From Bacteroidota bacterium (GTDB lineage: Bacteria; Bacteroidota; Bacteroidia; Cytophagales; Spirosomataceae), in NCBI GenBank assembly GCA_020161355.1, contig JAIUOF010000016.1, positions 1-35,830 on the forward strand: a DNA stretch of 35,830 nt. The letters run 5' to 3'. Both the position numbers and the translations under genes were made by a program. The notes beneath the pieces were generated by a model, which saw only the letters and a program-made list of their open reading frames with translations, was not told where the DNA came from and did no database searches. Numbering within the stretch: position 1 is the first letter of the stretch; each line of letters starts with the position of its first letter. Shown here in pieces: positions 32,525-35,830 of this stretch.

Positions 32525-34654
32525 TTATTTTCCAATATATCTCTGAAAAAACTCATGGATTCTCAGAATTCGGTCGATGCGTTGCCGCACATTGCCTGAG
32601 CGTGAAAGCTCATGTGTAGCACCCTGATAACGCACATATTCTACCTCCCGGCCCAAATATTTCAGGCTTTTGTACATCATCTCAGACTGTATCACCCCAG
32701 TCCGAAGGTCGTTGTCGCCGTGTTTGATTAAAAATGGCGTCGTGATTTTATCGACATAAGTATAAGGAGAGTTTTCTCTGATTTTGGTCACAGATTCATC
32801 TTCCCAGGGTAAACCAAAGTAATTGGGCGTGAGTCGCCAGGCATTGCCTTCGCCCATAAATGTGCTGAGGTCATATACTCCCCGCTGAGCAAAAGCGGCC
32901 TTGAATCTGTGGTCATGGGCGATAATCCATGCCGTAAGGTAGCCTGCGTATGAACCACCTGTGATAACCTGTCTGGAAGTATCCACCCAACTCTGAGCCG
33001 CTGCGATTTCTGTGGCTTTGAGGGCGTCTTCCTGTGGGCCTTTGCCCCAGTCGCGGTAGTTGGACACCATAAAATCTTTACCATAACCGCCCGAACCTCT
33101 TTGGTTGGGGTAAACCACTCCATAGCCCTGAGCCGTAAAATATTGGAATTCATGCCACATTGAGGCCTCTCCAGGGCCCCACATTGCAGTGGGTCCGCCA
33201 TGTAGCTGTAACACCAAAGGATATTTTTTTCCCGCCTCCATATCGACCGGTTTCATTATCCAAAATTCTATTTCCTGTTTTGCAGAATTTTTGAAGGTTC
33301 TTTTTTCAGGAAAACTCAATTTTTTATTTTTCACCCAACCGTTCAGATCAGAAACCTGGGATGCCTTTGAGAAGTCAGCACTTGCCAAATAAATTTCATT
33401 GGGATTTGCTACCTCATGTTTTGCATAAATCCATTCGCCAGTTTCCAGCCGGTTGAGGGCAGTTATCGCTGACTCATAATCAGTTATTCGGGTGATTTTT
33501 TCGGAGGTTACATCCATTTTGAAAACAGGGGTGCCTCCATTGGACTGAGCCGTGAAAAACAAAGTCTTTTCGTCTTTACTCCAAACAAAATTCCCCGGAA
33601 TGCGGTCAAATTTTATCGTTTTGAAACCTGAACCATCACTGTTAAATATGCAAAACTGCCCATAACTCAAAACACCGGCATCAGCTACAACTGAAACGAT
33701 TTTTTTGCCGGAAGGCGAAATGCTAAAGCCTCTGAATGCTTTATTTTTTTGCTCTAAAACTGTTTTTTGTGATAAATCAGCAAGATTGATCTGTATTATT
33801 TTGTTTTCCTGTTCTCTGTCCGGGTGTTCGAGAATATTAAGTGCTGTTATCGCCAGAATGCTTTTTCCATCTGCGGAATATTGTGCCGAATTGTAAGAGG
33901 CAAATCCCGAAACCAGAGCCCGGGGCTTTGCATTTTCCTGAACGTCAATTTCATAAATATGATTGAAATTGATATCTCCGTTTAACCCCGCTTCGCCCTG
34001 AAAATTGAGCCGGTTAAATACTCTTGTCTTTTTGTCTTCTGCGTTTTTGTTAAGATAGGCCCTGATTTCTTCCAACGAGCCATCGGGATTGGGCTTCACT
34101 TTATTGTTTAGGATATAATTGTCTGTTTCAAAGCCTGGTTTTTCCAATGAAAATCCGGGTAAGGATTTGTTGGGGTTTAGAGTGGAATCATTGGCAAGAT
34201 CTTCAAGCTTAATACTGGTCGAAAATAAAATTTTGCTTCCATCAGGACTAAAAGTAGGAGAGGACGCACCGTATTTCATATTAGTCAATTGCCATGGTTC
34301 TCCACCTTCTAGTGGAAGTATGAAAATCTGAGATTTTTCTTTGACTTTTCTCACGAAAGCTATCTTTTTGCCATCGGGTGATAGCTCTGCCTGAGCAGCA
34401 CCCTCTTTGCCTCTGGTAAGTGCCGAGGAAGATTTTTTATCTTCAGATAGAAGGAAAATGTTGTTTACATAATCATATTCCAGCGGTTTTTCGTCTGATT
34501 TTTCAATGGTTTGAAGACTGTAAATCACCTTGTTTTTTGCAGCCGAAATCGAAGTAACAGTTTTAATCAGAGTCAGGTCTGTTGCTTTAATTTTCTCCAA
34601 TTGGGAAAATGCAATCAGCGGAACCAGAAAGATTAGGGTAATTAGTTTTTTCAT
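32525..34654 (-). CDS. S9-family peptidase (prolyl oligopeptidase-type)
   Basis: A 709-residue exported serine peptidase with a signal peptide (MKKLITLIFLVPLIAFS). A beta-propeller of WD40-like PD40 repeats (AELSPDGKKIAFVRK, SPTFSPDGSKILFS) covers about residues 80-430. A C-terminal alpha/beta-hydrolase domain follows, with Ser568 in GGSYAG, Asp in KHGDNDLRTG and His in YQGATHELSRSG. The oxyanion region is PLVLQLHGGPTA. Members cut short peptides after Pro or release acyl-amino acids from N-termini. Periplasmic location is inferred. It is a single-gene unit. Confidence 0.92.
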   Translation of the reverse strand: MKKLITLIFLVPLIAFSQLEKIKATDLTLIKTVTSISAAKNKVIYSLQTIEKSDEKPLEYDYVNNIFLLSEDKKSSSALTRGKEGAAQAELSPDGKKIAFVRKVKEKSQIFILPLEGGEPWQLTNMKYGASSPTFSPDGSKILFSTSIKLEDLANDSTLNPNKSLPGFSLEKPGFETDNYILNNKVKPNPDGSLEEIRAYLNKNAEDKKTRVFNRLNFQGEAGLNGDINFNHIYEIDVQENAKPRALVSGFASYNSAQYSADGKSILAITALNILEHPDREQENKIIQINLADLSQKTVLEQKNKAFRGFSISPSGKKIVSVVADAGVLSYGQFCIFNSDGSGFKTIKFDRIPGNFVWSKDEKTLFFTAQSNGGTPVFKMDVTSEKITRITDYESAITALNRLETGEWIYAKHEVANPNEIYLASADFSKASQVSDLNGWVKNKKLSFPEKRTFKNSAKQEIEFWIMKPVDMEAGKKYPLVLQLHGGPTAMWGPGEASMWHEFQYFTAQGYGVVYPNQRGSGGYGKDFMVSNYRDWGKGPQEDALKATEIAAAQSWVDTSRQVITGGSYAGYLTAWIIAHDHRFKAAFAQRGVYDLSTFMGEGNAWRLTPNYFGLPWEDESVTKIRENSPYTYVDKITTPFLIKHGDNDLRTGVIQSEMMYKSLKYLGREVEYVRYQGATHELSRSGNVRQRIDRILRIHEFFQRYIGK

Positions 34655-34784
34655 AGAAGTTTATTGATGAATGATTCGGTTAACGATTTACGATTAATTC
34701 GATTTTTGATTTACTGATTAAAACAATAATTCGCTGGGTTCTTTCAATATTACATTTTATAAAGGAAAACCCTCTCCAATTTTT

Positions 34785-35369
34785 TTAAATTTTCGCATTG
34801 TCAAGCCATTTGGGATGATATTCGGCTTTGTAATTCTGCATTTTTTCGATGAGCGTTTCGATATCACTTTCGACAATCAGTAATTTTCGGTTTTCGGGTT
34901 TAAGGAAGCCTTCTTCCATCATTTTGTCGAGCTGAGCAATTAATGGATCATAGAAATTGTTGATGTTCAGGATACCTACCGGCTTGGAGTGAAGGCCAAG
35001 TTGCCCCCAGGTGAGTATCTCAAAGAGCTCGTCCATGCTGCCAAAACCTCCGGGCAGGGTGATTACCCCATCGCATTTTTCTTCCATCAGGGCTTTCCGT
35101 TGATGCATGGTATCGACAGTTATCATTTCCTGGATGTCAGGATTACCGACTTCGAGCTTATCCAAAAAAGTAGGAATGATGCCCAATACATAGCCTCCAT
35201 TTTTTAAAACGGCTTTGGATACCACGCCCATAAGGCCCACTTTTCCACCGCCATATACCAGTTGGATTTTATTTTTACCCAGATATTCCCCAAGTTTTTC
35301 TGCAGTTTCGGTATAGATAGGTTTGTTTCCGGCATTGGCACCGCAGTACACCAATATTGATTTTAGCAT
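34785..35369 (-). CDS. LOG family protein (cytokinin riboside phosphoribohydrolase type)
   Basis: A 194-residue cytoplasmic Rossmann-fold protein of the LOG/TIGR00730 family. It has ILVYCGANAGNKPIYTETAE, the LVYGGGKVGLMGVVSKAVL segment, and the PGGFGSMDELFEILTWGQLG motif (PGGxGTxxE, with Ser in place of Thr). The family cleaves nucleoside 5'-monophosphates such as cytokinin nucleotides, or AMP, into base and ribose 5-phosphate. The start is at the ATG at 35367-35369. An extension to 35387 adds six residues. It stands alone. Confidence 0.88.
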   Translation of the reverse strand: MLKSILVYCGANAGNKPIYTETAEKLGEYLGKNKIQLVYGGGKVGLMGVVSKAVLKNGGYVLGIIPTFLDKLEVGNPDIQEMITVDTMHQRKALMEEKCDGVITLPGGFGSMDELFEILTWGQLGLHSKPVGILNINNFYDPLIAQLDKMMEEGFLKPENRKLLIVESDIETLIEKMQNYKAEYHPKWLDNAKI

Positions 35370-35563
35370 CGAAGTTTTTTTGTGCAATTTAGTTTATGAC
35401 TTGGATTCATCATTGATTTGGATGAAGTATTTTAGTAGAAACTTGAACCTCCTTTTTATCCACACTTATACAATTTTTTGTAATCTGAGATATTACATTA
35501 TTTTATTTTTAGCTTGGAAAAAGGAAATATTTATCATGCTAAGTTTTTTAATATTTTTAATCC

Positions 35564-35703
35564 CTACTTTGGAACTTGTCCCATAAGAATAAAAGTTAAT
35601 TTGTCTATTTTTAAAGAAGAATATATTCTCATACCATTTTCATAATCTTTTAGGCAATTAATTTCTGATAAAGTCTCTAAAATTAATTTATTATTATCAA
35701 TAT
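35564..35703 (-). pseudogene. 3' remnant of a gene cut by the IS, unknown
   Basis: A minus-strand frame open from the IS border (35703) to a TAG at 35564-35566. The last 45 residues begin IDNNKLILETLSEINCLKDY and end LTFILMGQVPK, with clearly protein-like composition. The gene begins inside or beyond the IS, so its 5' part is missing. The family is unknown. No related sequence was noticed at the left end. Confidence 0.55.
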
Positions 35704-35830
35704 TGTCTTAAACGCAATTACTTGGACACGATAATTAATTTACATTACCCATTTTGGGTCAATTTTGACACCTATTGATTCCAGGAATTTTTTAGGAGAC
35801 TTGTATCCTAATCCACCATGAATTCTCTCG
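35704..35830 (-). mobile_element. IS3-family insertion sequence, 3' end (right arm)
   Basis: Exact inverted copy of bases 1-127. The IS terminus begins TGTCTTAAACGCAATTACTT at 35704. Right next to it inside the window are the remains of a disrupted gene. The rest of the element is beyond the window. Confidence 0.8.
35740..35829 (-). CDS. IS3-family transposase OrfB, C-terminal fragment (partial)
   Basis: The same 29 residues as at the left edge, on the minus strand, ending in TAA at 35740-35742. The frame is open at the window edge, and the catalytic part lies outside. Confidence 0.8.
   Translation of the reverse strand, partial: ERIHGGLGYKSPKKFLESIGVKIDPKWVM

Noticed and set aside
35323..35586. 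87-codon plus-strand frame at the LOG gene 5' side
   Set aside because: Overlaps the LOG start region and the IS-cut gene remnant on the other strand. Its hydrophobic composition reflects AT-rich DNA.
1..35830. A 35.8-kb composite transposon bounded by inverted IS copies
   Set aside because: The interior is mainly ordinary chromosomal genes (asnS, nuoH, proB, mutS2, katG), and the exact 127-bp end overlap is better explained by contig ends at a collapsed repeat.

Overview
The window looks like chromosomal DNA from a member of the Bacteroidota, most likely Cytophagales. Supporting signs are the low G+C content, several TAnnTTTG -7 promoter boxes, a short PUR-alpha-like DUF3276 protein, lipoproteins with a short lipobox, a TonB-dependent receptor, a LytS/LytTR pair and a bacterial GH3 protein. 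No rRNA, tRNA, CRISPR array or prophage was seen. Species-level placement is not possible from this sequence alone.

Both ends carry the same 127 bp in inverted orientation: the last 29 codons and terminal repeat of an IS3-family transposase gene. An exact 127-bp overlap that ends where unique sequence begins looks like a contig broken at a repeated IS in an assembly graph, so the arms need not form a composite transposon. Next to the left arm (128-1640) is AT-rich, decayed DNA with broken reading frames, a possible GG-leader precursor peptide and a GC-rich fold that may be a small RNA. Next to the right arm is the 3' remnant of a gene cut by the IS.

Layout: 1.6-7.4 kb is a six-gene minus-strand operon (asnS, nuoH, unknown, proB, DUF2306 membrane protein, lipoprotein). 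7.4-10.7 kb has a DUF4056-like exported protein, a PLP threonine/serine dehydratase-racemase, a small membrane protein, a PspC protein and a retropepsin-like protein. 10.7-15.7 kb has mutS2, a YbjQ protein, a DUF58 protein, an RlpA protein and the DUF3276 protein. 15.7-22.8 kb has a minus-strand series: GMC oxidoreductase, its subunit-3 partner (Tat signal), a TonB-dependent receptor, a GH3 protein and an NAD(P)-binding protein. 22.8-25.6 kb is an AT-rich accessory island with small unknown genes, a duplicated 130-bp segment and a SIR2-like protein. 25.6-35.4 kb has katG, a GH18 protein, a LytS-type kinase, a LytTR regulator, an S9 peptidase and a LOG protein.

The most interesting signal is a family of three dispersed repeats of about 160-180 bp (20715-20890, 28119-28297, 31342-31500). 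They share a bulged long hairpin whose stems change sequence while keeping perfect pairing, around two invariant internal-loop motifs (ATGATCCTCT and AACGGAC). Two copies lie between genes normally expected to be coupled (GMC oxidoreductase/subunit 3 and sensor kinase/response regulator). The SIR2-like gene, whose usual His position appears to be Asn, is the best candidate for a defence-related gene.
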